Shown here: one piece after another, positions 16,187 through 28,634 of the stretch
How positions within the stretch are numbered: position 1 is the first letter of the stretch
Layout: each line of letters opens with the position of its first letter
Source of the DNA: Natronosporangium hydrolyticum
GTDB lineage: Bacteria; Actinomycetota; Actinomycetes; Mycobacteriales; Micromonosporaceae
Direction of reading: 5' to 3'
Assembly: GCF_016925615.1 (NCBI RefSeq)
Contig: NZ_CP070499.1
Span: 4,526,001 to 4,590,000 of the forward strand
DNA: 64,000 nucleotides
Translations under genes and position numbers: made by a program
Notes under the pieces: generated by a model
Told to the model about the DNA's origin: nothing
The model's input: only the letters and a program-made list of their open reading frames with translations
The model's database searches: none

Positions 16187-17815
16187 TCAGCCCATGTGGG
16201 GATAGGTGTGGTCGGTCGGCGGGACGAAGTTCTCCTTGATCACCCGCGGGGAGACCCACCGGATCAAGTTGTGCCAGGAACCGGCCTTGTCGTTGGTGCC
16301 GCTGGCCCGCGCTCCCCCGAACGGCTGCTGGCCGACCACCGAACCGGTCGGCTTGTCGTTGAGGTAGAAGTTGCCGGCCGCGTAGCGGAGCACCTCGCTG
16401 GCCCAGTTCGCCGCCCGCTTGTCGTCAGCGAAGATCGCCCCGGTCAACGCGTACGGCGCGACTCCTTCGGCCTGGCGCACCACATCTTCGAACCGGTCGT
16501 CGTCGAAGACGTGGACACCCAGGATCGGCCCAAAATACTCGGTGGTGAAGACCTTGTGCTCCGGATCGGTGCACTCGACCACGGTCGGCCGGACGAACCA
16601 ACCCTCCGAGTCGTCGCAGGTGCCGCCAGCGATCACCGAACACGAGTCCGAGCCGGCGATCATGTCCAGCGCGGCCGAGTGCTTGGCGAACGCCCGGGCG
16701 TCGATCACCGCGCCACCGAAGTTCCGGAAGTCGGTGACATCGCCGTAGGTCAGTGAGTCCGCGGTCGCCGCCAGCCGGTCCCGCAGGCCGCCTTCCCAGA
16801 TCGAACGCGGCAGGTACGCCCGGGAGGCCGCCGAGCACTTCTGCCCCTGGTACTCGAAGGCGCCCCGGATCAACGCTGTGTGCAGCGCGTCCGCGTCCGC
16901 GCTGGGGTGGGCGACGACGAAGTCCTTGCCGCCGGTCTCCCCCACGATCCGGGGATAGTTGCGGTAGCGGGTGATGTTCTCGCCGATCGTGCGCCACAGC
17001 AGCTGAAAGGTCTGGGCCGAGCCAGTGAAGTGCAGGCCGGCCAACTCCGGGTGGGCCAACGCCACCTCCGAGACGGCCAGGCCGTCGCCGGTCACCATGT
17101 TGATCACACCCGGCGGCAGGCCAGCCGCCTCGAAGACCCGCATCGTGATGTGCGCGGCGAGTTGCTGAGTCGGCGACGGCTTCCACACCACCGGCACGCC
17201 CATCAGCGCTGGCGCCGCCGGTAGGTTACCCGCGATCGCGGTGAAGTTGAACGGGGTGATCGCGTAGACGAACCCTTCCAGCGGCCGGTGGTCGAACCGG
17301 TTCCACACACCGGGCGGGGACATCGGCTGCTCCGCGAGCAGCTTACGCCCGAACGCGACGTTGTAACGAAGGAAGTCGATCAACTCGCAGGCGGCGTCGA
17401 TCTCGGCCTGGACCACCGTCTTCGACTGACCCAACATCGTCGTCGCGTTGATCGAATCCCGCCACGGGCCGGCGAGCAGGTCCGCCGCGCGCAGGAAGAT
17501 GGCGGCGCGGTCCTCGTACGGCATCGCCCGCCACGCCGGTGCGGCGGCTACCGCCGCCGTTACCGCCGCCTCCGCATCGGCGTTGGACGCATTGTGCATG
17601 ACTCCCAGCACGTGCCGGTGTTGATGCGGCTGCACCACGTTGATCGGCGCGCCGCCACCCATGCGCTGCTGGCCGTCGATCGTCATGGTGAGGTCTGTCG
17701 GCGCACCCGCCAGCTCGGCCAGTCGCCGCTGCAGGCGCTCGCGGTCGGCGCTGCCCGGGGAATACTCCCGGGGCGGCTCGTTACGCGGCTCCGGCACGGT
17801 GAAAATGGCGTCCAT
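16187..17815 (-). CDS. pruA: L-glutamate gamma-semialdehyde (1-pyrroline-5-carboxylate) dehydrogenase
   Basis: The 542-residue aldehyde dehydrogenase oxidises glutamate semialdehyde to glutamate in proline catabolism. The NAD site and general-base glutamate are in IVGETGGKDFVVA, and the nucleophilic cysteine is in YQGQKCSAASRAY. Length and the C terminus (NDKPTGSVVGQQPFGGARAS) match the group 2 P5C dehydrogenases. The ATG at 17815 is preceded by GGAGGGCGCG. The proline dehydrogenase gene is not adjacent. The frame is open upstream to 17968, but without family similarity. Confidence 0.94.
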   Translation of the reverse strand: MDAIFTVPEPRNEPPREYSPGSADRERLQRRLAELAGAPTDLTMTIDGQQRMGGGAPINVVQPHQHRHVLGVMHNASNADAEAAVTAAVAAAPAWRAMPYEDRAAIFLRAADLLAGPWRDSINATTMLGQSKTVVQAEIDAACELIDFLRYNVAFGRKLLAEQPMSPPGVWNRFDHRPLEGFVYAITPFNFTAIAGNLPAAPALMGVPVVWKPSPTQQLAAHITMRVFEAAGLPPGVINMVTGDGLAVSEVALAHPELAGLHFTGSAQTFQLLWRTIGENITRYRNYPRIVGETGGKDFVVAHPSADADALHTALIRGAFEYQGQKCSAASRAYLPRSIWEGGLRDRLAATADSLTYGDVTDFRNFGGAVIDARAFAKHSAALDMIAGSDSCSVIAGGTCDDSEGWFVRPTVVECTDPEHKVFTTEYFGPILGVHVFDDDRFEDVVRQAEGVAPYALTGAIFADDKRAANWASEVLRYAAGNFYLNDKPTGSVVGQQPFGGARASGTNDKAGSWHNLIRWVSPRVIKENFVPPTDHTYPHMG

Positions 17816-18015
17816 CGCGCCCTCCAAGATCTCGGCAACACTGGCGAGGTCAGGGTCGAACCCTGTTCGTATCCTTTCATGTGGGCGGTACCGGCGACCA
17901 ACCCCGCCGGCATCACCCGACCCAGCGCACCACTGCCGCCCGGCCACACCGCAGCGGGTCGGACCCACGACGTAGTCTGGGGGCCGGCCCGCTGGCGGAC
18001 CTCGAGGGACCCACC

Positions 18016-19083
18016 ATGACAGATGAGCAGACCTCGGCGCGCGACGTGCCGGCCGACGCGGCCGACGATGCTGTGCCGGCGGCCTCAGCCGCCGGCGACC
18101 AACCCGCGCCAGCTCCAGCCGCCGGCGACCAACCCGCGCCGGTCACCGTTTCCGGCGGCCAACCCACACCAGTGGCCCCGGCCGCCGGTGTGCTGGCGGT
18201 GCTGGCGCTCGCCTGGCTGCTGGCGATGCTCTCGTCGGCGCGGCAGGCGATCGGCGACTCTCCCGATGCCGACCCGCTCACCGTCACCCGGGCCGCCCTG
18301 GAGCTACCACAGGTGATTTCGGCGAGCCTGATCGCCGGCATCGCCGTCGGGCTGACCGCAGTCAACCTGCTGAGCCGGCTCGCCGGCGCCGCCGCCCGGC
18401 GCCGCCTGCCCCGGTTCGGCACCGGCGCCGGAGCCGGCCTGCTGACCGGCGTCGCCGTCGCCACCCCGATCCTGCTGGGGTACGACGGCCTGCCCTCGAT
18501 CCTGGTACTCAGCGGCGCGGTCGCCGCCGCCGCCATGCTCGGTGGCCTGCTAGCCGGGGTACGAGAAGGGGCGGTCGTCGCCGCCGGCGCGGTCGGGGCG
18601 CTGGTCGTCTTCGTCGTCGGGCTCCTGGAACGGATCTTCGAGGGGGACCTCCGCAGCTTTTTCGGCGCCGGTGAGACCGCCGAGTCGGTGATCGCCGCGA
18701 GCGGTTGGGCGTCGCTGACCGCCTCCCTCGCCGCGGGCGTGGCCGCGGGCGCGGTCGGATATGTCTACCTGCGGCGGGTCGGCGGCCCCAACCTGCGTTG
18801 GCCCGCGTTCCTGGTCGCCGGTGCGCTGCCCGGGCTACTGATCCTGATCGCGGAGGCGGTGACCCGGATCGCCGGCACCCGCCTGTTCCAGCTGGTCAGC
18901 GCCGCCAGCGCGGACGACCAGGCGGTCTTGAACTACTTCAACGCGGCCCGATTCAACCGCGCGCTGATCGTGCTGGTGGTCGGTGCGGTGGTCGCCACCG
19001 TGCTGATCGGGCGCACCCTGCGCGCAGCTGACCCGGCGTCGAGTGAAGACGACGGTCAACCCGCCTCCGCCGGCACCAACTGA
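18016..19083 (+). CDS. Multi-spanning membrane protein with repetitive Pro/Ala N terminus
   Basis: The 355-residue protein starts with a 55-residue disordered region containing three copies of an AAGDQPAP-like unit. About eight hydrophobic segments follow (for example VISASLIAGIAVGLTAVNLL, FLVAGALPGLLILIAEAV and ALIVLVVGAVVATVLIG). There is no transporter or enzyme signature I recognise. The protein ends in an acidic tail. The stop lies inside the 3' end of the convergent gene at 19056-19532, a 28-bp overlap. The ATG at 18016 follows a GAGGGA ribosome site. Confidence 0.8.
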   Translation: MTDEQTSARDVPADAADDAVPAASAAGDQPAPAPAAGDQPAPVTVSGGQPTPVAPAAGVLAVLALAWLLAMLSSARQAIGDSPDADPLTVTRAALELPQVISASLIAGIAVGLTAVNLLSRLAGAAARRRLPRFGTGAGAGLLTGVAVATPILLGYDGLPSILVLSGAVAAAAMLGGLLAGVREGAVVAAGAVGALVVFVVGLLERIFEGDLRSFFGAGETAESVIAASGWASLTASLAAGVAAGAVGYVYLRRVGGPNLRWPAFLVAGALPGLLILIAEAVTRIAGTRLFQLVSAASADDQAVLNYFNAARFNRALIVLVVGAVVATVLIGRTLRAADPASSEDDGQPASAGTN

Positions 19084-19532
19084 TCAAGTTCGGAGACGTC
19101 GTACCACTCCAGCTCCTCATCGAGTTCGGTCCCGGACGGGTCGGCTGCGTCGAGCGCCGCGGCCACCGCGGGCTCGGCGGCCACCCCGTCGACATGGATC
19201 GCCGCGACCCTGGTCAACGGCACCGGCCCGGCCAGGTTGACCGTCGCCACATCCGCCGCGGCCGCGCCGGCAACCTGCGCCGCAGGGAGGTCCACCGCGA
19301 TCACCACTCGACGGGGTGCCGTGTGCCCGCCCCGCAACAGCGCCAACGAGGCGTCCGCGGCCCGGCAGAACGCCTCGTACTCCAGCGTCTCGTCGTCTTC
19401 GCCGGGGGCTTCCGCCCGCAGCCCGGCGGTGACCGCGTACGCCGCCCCGGGGGGCAGTTCCCGCTGCCGACGCAGCGTCGCGAGGACGGCGAAGGTACCC
19501 GGTAGGTAGGCACGGATCGGGGGACCGGTCAT
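19056..19532 (-). CDS. Hypothetical protein (DUF6912-like)
   Basis: The 158-residue protein starts RAYLPGTFAVLATLRRQREL after a short leader and contains EYEAFCRAADASLALL and RVVIAVDLP. This pattern fits a conserved single-domain actinobacterial family usually annotated DUF6912; I give that link with moderate confidence. It ends in an acidic segment (GTELDEELEWYDVSELDQLV) that resembles a protein-binding tail. No signal peptide or membrane segment is visible. It overlaps the convergent membrane-protein gene by 28 bp at the 3' end. Confidence 0.75.
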   Translation of the reverse strand: MTGPPIRAYLPGTFAVLATLRRQRELPPGAAYAVTAGLRAEAPGEDDETLEYEAFCRAADASLALLRGGHTAPRRVVIAVDLPAAQVAGAAAADVATVNLAGPVPLTRVAAIHVDGVAAEPAVAAALDAADPSGTELDEELEWYDVSELDQLVPAEAG

Positions 19533-19658
19533 GGCCCCAGTAGATCACGAGCGGCGGCGACGACCGGCCGTCGCTCGACCTAGATCGAATAGTTGACATC
19601 GGTCGCTATTGTCGGCAGCCACGACGCACTGCGACGAAATGGCCACCGGGAGGGCAGC

Positions 19659-20246
19659 ATGCGACCGACCCTGGCGACACCGCCACAGCTCCGACTGCGC
19701 GCCGCCCCCACCTACGATCCGCCCTTCGACGATCAGGCGACCACCGACTGGCGCAGCGCCGGGGCTTCGCAGCCGATGCTCGCCGCCCCCCAACCGCTGG
19801 CGCCGGCGGGCACCAGCGGTCCGGCCGGCGCCAGCGGCGGCTCGGCTGATCGGCGGTCTCCCACCGCGGCCGCGCCTGCCACGACCGCCGCGGCGGTCCG
19901 CTTCGTCAACACCTGCCTGGAGATTCTCAACGGCTACCGGGCGGTCAACCACCTGCGGGCGGTGACCCATCCGCTCGCCGCCCCCGAGGTGATCGCGGCG
20001 ATGACTCAGGCGGTACGCCGGCTGCGGCGAACGGTGTCTCCGCAGCGCGCCAGCCCTCGCCGGGAAAGCCTGGTGAAGGTCCGGCAGATGCGCACCTGCG
20101 AGCCCCGCCCCGGCGTCGCCGAGTTAGCGGTCGTGGTGGGTGCCCGGGTCGGGCCGCAGGCGCGGGACGAACGGTCCTGGGCGCTCGCCTTTCGGCTGGA
20201 GCAGACCCAGGACCGTTGGTTGTGCACCGCAGCGCAGCTGCTGTGA
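19659..20246 (+). CDS. Rv3235 family protein
   Basis: The 195-residue protein has a low-complexity Pro/Ala N-terminal third. A compact domain follows (AVRFVNTCLEILNGYRAVNHLRA and a C-terminal RSWALAFRLEQTQDRWLCTA strand pair) typical of the Rv3235/DUF6459 family encoded next to secA in actinobacteria. Function is unknown; genomic linkage suggests a role around SecA or export. The ATG at 19659 follows a strong GGGAGG site. The gene converges with secA, and its last codons lie in a 24-bp tandem duplication. Confidence 0.85.
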   Translation: MRPTLATPPQLRLRAAPTYDPPFDDQATTDWRSAGASQPMLAAPQPLAPAGTSGPAGASGGSADRRSPTAAAPATTAAAVRFVNTCLEILNGYRAVNHLRAVTHPLAAPEVIAAMTQAVRRLRRTVSPQRASPRRESLVKVRQMRTCEPRPGVAELAVVVGARVGPQARDERSWALAFRLEQTQDRWLCTAAQLL

Positions 20247-20275
20247 CCCGGTGCAGCGCAGCTGCTGTGACCCGG

Positions 20276-20276
<1 letters not shown>
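20229..20276. repeat. 24-bp tandem duplication at the Rv3235-like/secA junction
   Basis: Two adjacent identical 24-bp units (20229-20252 and 20253-20276) contain GCAGCTGCTGTGACCCGGT. The first unit carries the stop codon of the Rv3235-like gene. The second repeats that end just before the secA stop. It looks like a recent slippage or duplication event in the 30-bp gap between the convergent genes. Confidence 0.9.
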
Positions 20277-23272
<2,996 letters not shown>

Positions 23273-23314
23273 GGGTCTTCAGCGCTCCCCTAGACGGTCT
23301 GAGCAACCATCGTA

Positions 23315-23329
23315 GGCGGAACCTCCGCC
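23315..23329. terminator. Short hairpin between hpf and secA
   Basis: GGCGGA-ACC-TCCGCC forms a 6-bp GC-rich stem with a three-base loop, 25 bp after the hpf stop and about 45 bp upstream of the secA start on the same strand. No T run follows. It may be a weak terminator or an intercistronic processing structure; evidence is limited to the dyad and its position. Confidence 0.35.
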
Positions 23330-23353
23330 CGTCCGCACCCCGGTCGCGGTGAG

Positions 23354-24016
23354 TTACTCCGTCGGTTCAGCGAGACTCATCACGCCATAGTCATAAGCAT
23401 GCCGGCGGTAGACCACGCTGGCCCGGCCGGACTCCTTATCCAGGAACAGATAGAAGTCGTGCCCCAGCAGCTCCATCTGGAACAGGGCGTCGTCGATCGT
23501 CATCGGGACGGCGGAGTGCTCCTTCTCCCGGACGATGTGCCACGGCTGGTCATCGGCCTCCGCCGCGGCGACTGCGGCCTCGACCGCGGAGGCGGCCGAC
23601 TCCGAGAGACCGGCGACCTCGACCGACGGCGCCGGCTCGAACGCCTTCGTCAGGTCGGTGGGGAGATTGGCGGTCGCTTCGGCCACCGAGGTCGGGGTAC
23701 GCCCCGGCCCCCGGTGAACCCGGCGTCGGTCAGCTGCCCGCCGGAGCCGGGTATAGAGCTTGTTGACGGCTTCGTCGAGCGCGGAGTAGAAATCCCGCGC
23801 CGCGGCCTCAGCCCGCACCACCGGGCCACGTGACCGGCAGGTGATCTCGACTCGCTGGCAGTGGCCCTGCTGCCGGGGGTTCTTCTCGTGCAGCAGCTCA
23901 ACATCGATGCTGATGATTTTGCGATCGAGCCGGGCCACCTTGTCGATCTTCTCCGCGACATGCTCGCGGTAGTGCTCCGGCACCTCGACGTTGCGGCCTT
24001 TGACGACGATATCCAC
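23354..24016 (-). CDS. hpf: Ribosome hibernation promoting factor, long form
   Basis: The 220-residue protein has the N-terminal ribosome-binding domain (DIVVKGRNVEVPEHYREHVA to about residue 100) that blocks the decoding centre. A variable linker follows, then the C-terminal dimerisation domain (DDALFQMELLGHDFYLFLD and VVYRRHAYDYGVM) that pairs 70S ribosomes into 100S particles. It corresponds to M. tuberculosis Rv3241c. The start is GTG with GGGGAGG upstream. A 7-bp hairpin (CTCCGCA/TGCGGAG, 24043-24061) lies in its leader. Confidence 0.95.
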   Translation of the reverse strand: MDIVVKGRNVEVPEHYREHVAEKIDKVARLDRKIISIDVELLHEKNPRQQGHCQRVEITCRSRGPVVRAEAAARDFYSALDEAVNKLYTRLRRAADRRRVHRGPGRTPTSVAEATANLPTDLTKAFEPAPSVEVAGLSESAASAVEAAVAAAEADDQPWHIVREKEHSAVPMTIDDALFQMELLGHDFYLFLDKESGRASVVYRRHAYDYGVMSLAEPTE

Positions 24017-24209
24017 GCCTTACCTCCCCATGCTCCTCGTTACTCCGCAGGCACTGCGGAGGCAGCGGCCAAGCGTTCCTAGAAGTCTGACGCTAGCGCT
24101 TGAAGCGCGCCGCGTCACCCCCAGCGGCCGATGGGACTGTCTGCGCATCATGCCCTCAGTGGTACGAGCCGTACGAAGTCACAACAGAATAGTCGAACCC
24201 CTGCCGGGT

Positions 24210-25034
24210 TCACCAACCACGTCGTCCATTCGAGGACACCCCACCCGGCAGCGGATAGCGCCGCTGGGTGGCGGCGAGCACCGCCGCCACCGACACCGGG
24301 GTATCCGCCGCCGCCAGCCTGGCGGTCGCGGCAGCCAAGGTGGCGCCGGTGGTGACCACATCATCGAGCAGCACCACCGCCGCCCGGGTACGAGTCAGGT
24401 GGCGCTGGAGCCCCGCCGCCGACCAGCGCCGCAGCCGCAGCGTGGCCTGCGCCGTCGCGGCCCGCTGCCGATGGTCCAGGCCCGCCGAATCGGGCCGGGG
24501 CAGCGCCCGCAGCGGCCTTGCCACCACCGCCGGCACCCCGGCCCGGCGTAATTCCCGCCCCGCCACACGGGCCAGCCGATACAGGTGGTCGCCGTGCCGG
24601 GCCCGCGCCGCAGCCGGCGTATCCGGGATCGGCACCAGCACCACCCCGCCCGCCGCCGGAGCCGAGGCTGAGACCGCCGCCGAAGCCGACTCCCAGGCCG
24701 AGGCCGCCGCCGCGACCACAGCGGCGAGCAGCCGGCCCAACGGCCGCGCCAGCCGGTGCCGCCCCCGATCCTTGTACGCCACGAGCAGCTCGCCGAGCAC
24801 CCCGTCGTAGTCAGCGAGCGCCCAGCACGGCGGGAACCCGCTCGGCGCCGGCTCCGGCCGGGTGGGGCCGGGGACCGCCCCAGCCACCATCGCGACGCAC
24901 TCCGCGCAGACCCCGTACCGCAGCCCCGACCGGGCCTGCCCGCACCCCGCACAACCGCCCGGCAGCAACAGCTCCACCGCGGCGGCGAACATGCCCACCC
25001 GCGGCCCGGCGACTCCCCGGGGCGCCACCGTCAC
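24210..25034 (-). CDS. ComF family phosphoribosyltransferase-like protein
   Basis: The 274-residue protein has an N-terminal zinc-ribbon-like segment (GGCAGCGQARSG and YGVCAECV). A type I PRTase domain follows, whose PRPP-binding loop is VVLLDDVVTTGATLAAA (about 215-231). ComF proteins act in DNA uptake in competent bacteria; in actinobacteria the role is unproven. The GTG start overlaps the lpqB stop (GTGA), so it is translationally coupled to the mtrA-mtrB-lpqB operon. The N-terminal 14 residues could be dispensable, as a Met precedes FAAAVELLLPGG. Confidence 0.9.
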   Translation of the reverse strand: MTVAPRGVAGPRVGMFAAAVELLLPGGCAGCGQARSGLRYGVCAECVAMVAGAVPGPTRPEPAPSGFPPCWALADYDGVLGELLVAYKDRGRHRLARPLGRLLAAVVAAAASAWESASAAVSASAPAAGGVVLVPIPDTPAAARARHGDHLYRLARVAGRELRRAGVPAVVARPLRALPRPDSAGLDHRQRAATAQATLRLRRWSAAGLQRHLTRTRAAVVLLDDVVTTGATLAAATARLAAADTPVSVAAVLAATQRRYPLPGGVSSNGRRGW

Positions 25035-26812
25035 CCCAGGAAGAACGGGGCCCGGGGCGGAGAGTCCGGCTCATCCGGCGCATCCAGCAGATCGACCGGC
25101 CGGATCAGGCTCGGCACCCCGGCGAAGGTGTACGCCTGCCCGTTCGCCTCATACATCAACCTCGGCACCGCGGTAGCGTCGGCCGCCGGATGCGCCACCA
25201 GCGCGGTGACGGTGGCGTTGCTCAGATCGTGCAACGGCTCCTCGACCGCCCCATCGGCGCTCAACCGGTGCAGCCCCACCCGGCCGTCGGTCTCCCCCGC
25301 CACCACCAGTTGATTCTCGTGGGTGAAGGCGACCCCGGCGAGCTGGGTCACGGTCGTCGGCAACCTCCGCGCCGCCTGCACCGTCACCGACTCGGCGTCG
25401 ACCCGCAGCTGCGCGACGTACAGCTGGTCACCGGCGACCAGCGCCAGTCGGCGCTGCTCTGGCGCCAGCGCTACCGCGGTGATCGGCCCAGCCAGCCCCG
25501 AGATCGCGACCACCGTCGACTCGCCGGTCACAGTGAAGCGATGCAGCTCACCGTCGGCGGCGACCAGGCCGGTGGCGGCGTCGCCGGCGCCGACCCACAC
25601 CGGCTGTCCGAACTCCCCGGCGACCAGGCCGGTGTCGGTCTCGCGGGGCGCGTCGTCGCCGCTGGACTCCAAGACTGTGACCCGTTGCTGCCCCTCACCG
25701 GCGCCGCGGACCAGCGCCGCGAGATCACCGCCAGCGGTCAGGGCAGCTGCCTGAACCCCGAAATTGACCTCGTCGGTGAGGACCGCCGGCTGCCGCGCCC
25801 GGTCGCTACTGTAGGCCCGGACCGCCCCGTCGAGCAGCACGAACCGCGTCGGGTCGGCCGGCGGCACCTGAGCGCGCACCCGGGCGTGCTGAACCCGGTC
25901 CTCGATCCGCAGCTCCAGCTCCGGGTCGCCCCCGCGCAGCTGCAACAGACTCCGTGCCAGCTGGGTCGCCAGGTCATCGACCTCCTGCCCGTCGACCGCG
26001 GCGGCGTTGAAATTCACCACCAGCCGGTCGTCCTCCCAATAGGGCGTACCGATGTGATTGGTGCCGGCGGGCAGACTCTCCAACCTGGTCAAGCCGGGCG
26101 CCGGCCCGGTCAACAGCCACTGCACCACCGTCCACGGATGCTGCTCGGCCGGCTCCCCGGCCAGCGGCAACCACCGCAGATCCGGTACCAGCTGATCACC
26201 GTCGGTGTCCCAGAAGTAGATCGGGTTGGGGTAGTAGTAGTCCTCGTTGGCCAACGCGGTGTCCTGAAGCAACAGGTACGGCGGGGGGTCAGTCACTCGC
26301 AACCGCAACCCCTGGCCGCCAGCCTCGCCCTCCACCGAACCCTCAGTGGTCACCCGGAACTGGTAGGTCACCGGCTCGGTGACGGTCGGCGGATCCAGGA
26401 AGCCCTGCGGGTCCAACTCGCCGACCAGCTGCGCCGACAACTCCACCAACCAGCCACCGCCGACCTCATCGGTGATGAACGGCTCCTGCAGCAACCGGAT
26501 CACCCGGATGCCCTCCTCCGGCCGCCAGCCGTCCCGCTCCTCGGCGCGGATGTATTCGCGCACCCGGTCCGGGGCGGTGGCCGCGCTGCCCGCCGCTGCC
26601 TGCAAGAAGTTGTCGACCTGGTCGCGGGGGGTGTCGGCCTCGTCCGCGTGCGGCGGCGGATTGCCATCCCCCGGCGAGGTGGAGCCGGCCGCCGGACCGG
26701 GCCGGACATACTGCACGTCGGTGCTGGTCGGCACGCCGCAACCGGTGACCAGCATCACCAACGCCCCGACCAGACCGACCAAGCCCGCGGCCAGCCGAGC
26801 TCGGCGGGTCAC
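25031..26812 (-). CDS. lpqB: Lipoprotein LpqB with GerMN and beta-propeller domains
   Basis: The 593-residue protein has a lipobox (MLVTGC, Cys about residue 26). A GerMN (sporulation/spore germination) domain lies near residues 200-310 (WPLTGPAPGL-type region, VVNFNAAAVDGQEVDDLATQ). A C-terminal seven-bladed-propeller-like region follows. LpqB interacts with the MtrB sensor and modulates MtrAB signalling in mycobacteria. The GTG start overlaps the mtrB stop by 4 bp, and its own stop overlaps comF, so these genes form a tight operon. Confidence 0.95.
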   Translation of the reverse strand: MTRRARLAAGLVGLVGALVMLVTGCGVPTSTDVQYVRPGPAAGSTSPGDGNPPPHADEADTPRDQVDNFLQAAAGSAATAPDRVREYIRAEERDGWRPEEGIRVIRLLQEPFITDEVGGGWLVELSAQLVGELDPQGFLDPPTVTEPVTYQFRVTTEGSVEGEAGGQGLRLRVTDPPPYLLLQDTALANEDYYYPNPIYFWDTDGDQLVPDLRWLPLAGEPAEQHPWTVVQWLLTGPAPGLTRLESLPAGTNHIGTPYWEDDRLVVNFNAAAVDGQEVDDLATQLARSLLQLRGGDPELELRIEDRVQHARVRAQVPPADPTRFVLLDGAVRAYSSDRARQPAVLTDEVNFGVQAAALTAGGDLAALVRGAGEGQQRVTVLESSGDDAPRETDTGLVAGEFGQPVWVGAGDAATGLVAADGELHRFTVTGESTVVAISGLAGPITAVALAPEQRRLALVAGDQLYVAQLRVDAESVTVQAARRLPTTVTQLAGVAFTHENQLVVAGETDGRVGLHRLSADGAVEEPLHDLSNATVTALVAHPAADATAVPRLMYEANGQAYTFAGVPSLIRPVDLLDAPDEPDSPPRAPFFLG

Positions 26813-28563
26813 CGGCTCGCCCCCGCGGGTGCGTCACGCTGCCCGCCGCCGGCACGGTCGCCCGCCCCGCTCGCCGGCGAAGGCACCGCAACCGCATGCT
26901 CGCTCGGCACCAACGGCAGCGGTGAGCCAGTGAGCTCATCACCAGCCCGCAGCGGCAGGGTCAACCGGAACTGTGCCCCAGCACCGGGGGCGCCCCACGC
27001 CTGCAACCAGCCACCGTGCAACCGGGCGTCCTCCAGGCTGATCGACAAGCCCAACCCGGTGCCGCCGCTCTGCCGCGCCCGGGACGGATCGGCCCGCCAG
27101 AACCGGTTGAAGACCAACTCACACTCTTCGGTGCGCATCCCGACACCACGATCGCGGACGGTGATCGCGGCGGCGTCGGAGTCCGCGTCGAGCCGCACCT
27201 CCACCGGCCGACCCTCACCATGCTCGACCGCGTTCTCCACCAGATTGCGCAGCACCCGGTCCACCCGCCGTTGATCCACCTCCGCGATCACCGGCTGCTG
27301 CGGCACCCGCAGCCGCACCTCCGAGCCGGACCGGCGGGTGATCGCGGCGAGCCGCTCCACGGTCTGCCGCACCACCGGCACCAGATCCACCGGCTCGCTC
27401 TCCAGCGCGGCGAACCCGGCGTCGAACCGACTGATCTCCAGCAGATCGCTCAACAACGACTCGAACCGATCGAGCTCGTGCTGCAACAACTCGGCGCTGC
27501 GCGCCACCTCCGGCGGGTACGACTCCCGCTCGTTGAAGATCAGATCCGCCGCCATCCGCACCGTGGTCAACGGCGTGCGTAGCTCATGCGAGACATCCGA
27601 CGTGAACCGGCGCTGCAGCCGGGACATCTCCTCCAACCGCACGATCTGCCGCTGCAAATTACCGGCCATCTGGTTGAACGACGCGGCGAGCAACGCCAGA
27701 TCATCCTCGCCCCGGACCGCCATCCGCTGATCGAGCAGCCCAGCGGCGAGCCGCTGGGCGGTCCGGGCCGCCACCCGGACCGGGTGCACCACCAGCCGGG
27801 TCACCAGCCCCGTCACCACCGCCAACAACAACACCAGCGTCGCACCGGTGGCGAGCACGACGGTACGGATGTTGTTGGCGGCATCAGCGACCGAGGTGAG
27901 CGGGAAAAAGTAGTAGAGCGACGCCTCCTGCCCCGGCCACTCGGTCGGCACCGGCGAGCCGTACACCAGGTAGGTCACCGGCGGCTGCTCGTCATAGAGC
28001 TGGGCAGTGATGATCTGCCGGCTGACGCCCCGCTGCCCGACCGAATCCCGCAGCTCGTCCGGAAGGACCGCGGTGACCTCCACATCTGGCTCCGGGGCGG
28101 CCACCACCCCGACCACCTCGCGCGGGGTCACCAGCGCCACCATCACCTCCTGGCCCCGCTCCGGGCTGGTAGCCAGCGGGTCGACCACCTGCCGGCGGAT
28201 ATCGCTACCTAGCAGCGGGTTGTTACTCGGGCCGAGCGCCCGCAGGCTGGTGCGGGCGTTCTCCGCCCCCCGGGTCACCTGATCTTCCGCGTCCCGGTCG
28301 ACCGCGGCGACCAGACTGCGAGTGGTCAGCTCGACCACCAGATAGCCGAAGGCGCCCACCAGCAGACTTGAGGTGAGCAGCGTAATGGTCACCATCCGCA
28401 GCTGCAACGACCGGCGCCAGGCCCGGTGACCCATCGCCGTCGCGCTTATCAGCCGGCCCCGCAGGCCACGCCCCCACGCCCGGGCGTAAACAACCACCCG
28501 CGGGCCCTTCGCAGCGCGCGGGTGATCGTCGGCCGAGGCGCTCGCCTCCTCGGGGTCGCTCAC
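26809..28563 (-). CDS. mtrB: Two-component sensor histidine kinase MtrB
   Basis: The 584-residue kinase has two transmembrane segments (about 52-75 and 225-250) flanking an extracytoplasmic sensor region. It continues with a HAMP linker, the HisKA H-box FTSDVSHELRTPLTTVRMA (His about residue 326), and an ATPase domain with N-box NLVENAVEHGEG, G1 DRGVGM and G2 GGTGLGLSI. It phosphorylates MtrA and in actinobacteria coordinates cell wall turnover with division. It lies 71 bp after mtrA and is overlapped by lpqB. The start is GTG. Confidence 0.96.
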   Translation of the reverse strand: MSDPEEASASADDHPRAAKGPRVVVYARAWGRGLRGRLISATAMGHRAWRRSLQLRMVTITLLTSSLLVGAFGYLVVELTTRSLVAAVDRDAEDQVTRGAENARTSLRALGPSNNPLLGSDIRRQVVDPLATSPERGQEVMVALVTPREVVGVVAAPEPDVEVTAVLPDELRDSVGQRGVSRQIITAQLYDEQPPVTYLVYGSPVPTEWPGQEASLYYFFPLTSVADAANNIRTVVLATGATLVLLLAVVTGLVTRLVVHPVRVAARTAQRLAAGLLDQRMAVRGEDDLALLAASFNQMAGNLQRQIVRLEEMSRLQRRFTSDVSHELRTPLTTVRMAADLIFNERESYPPEVARSAELLQHELDRFESLLSDLLEISRFDAGFAALESEPVDLVPVVRQTVERLAAITRRSGSEVRLRVPQQPVIAEVDQRRVDRVLRNLVENAVEHGEGRPVEVRLDADSDAAAITVRDRGVGMRTEECELVFNRFWRADPSRARQSGGTGLGLSISLEDARLHGGWLQAWGAPGAGAQFRLTLPLRAGDELTGSPLPLVPSEHAVAVPSPASGAGDRAGGGQRDAPAGASR

Positions 28564-28634
28564 AGTGCCGCCAGTGTATCCCGCCTGCTAGTGACGACTT
28601 TCAGCGCCGAACGCCGGCCGTGTTTCCGGGCCGG

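Noticed and set aside
24518-27274. 918-codon open frame antisense to comF, lpqB and mtrB
   Set aside because: It crosses three secure, coupled genes on the opposite strand and is dominated by Pro/Arg/His low complexity.
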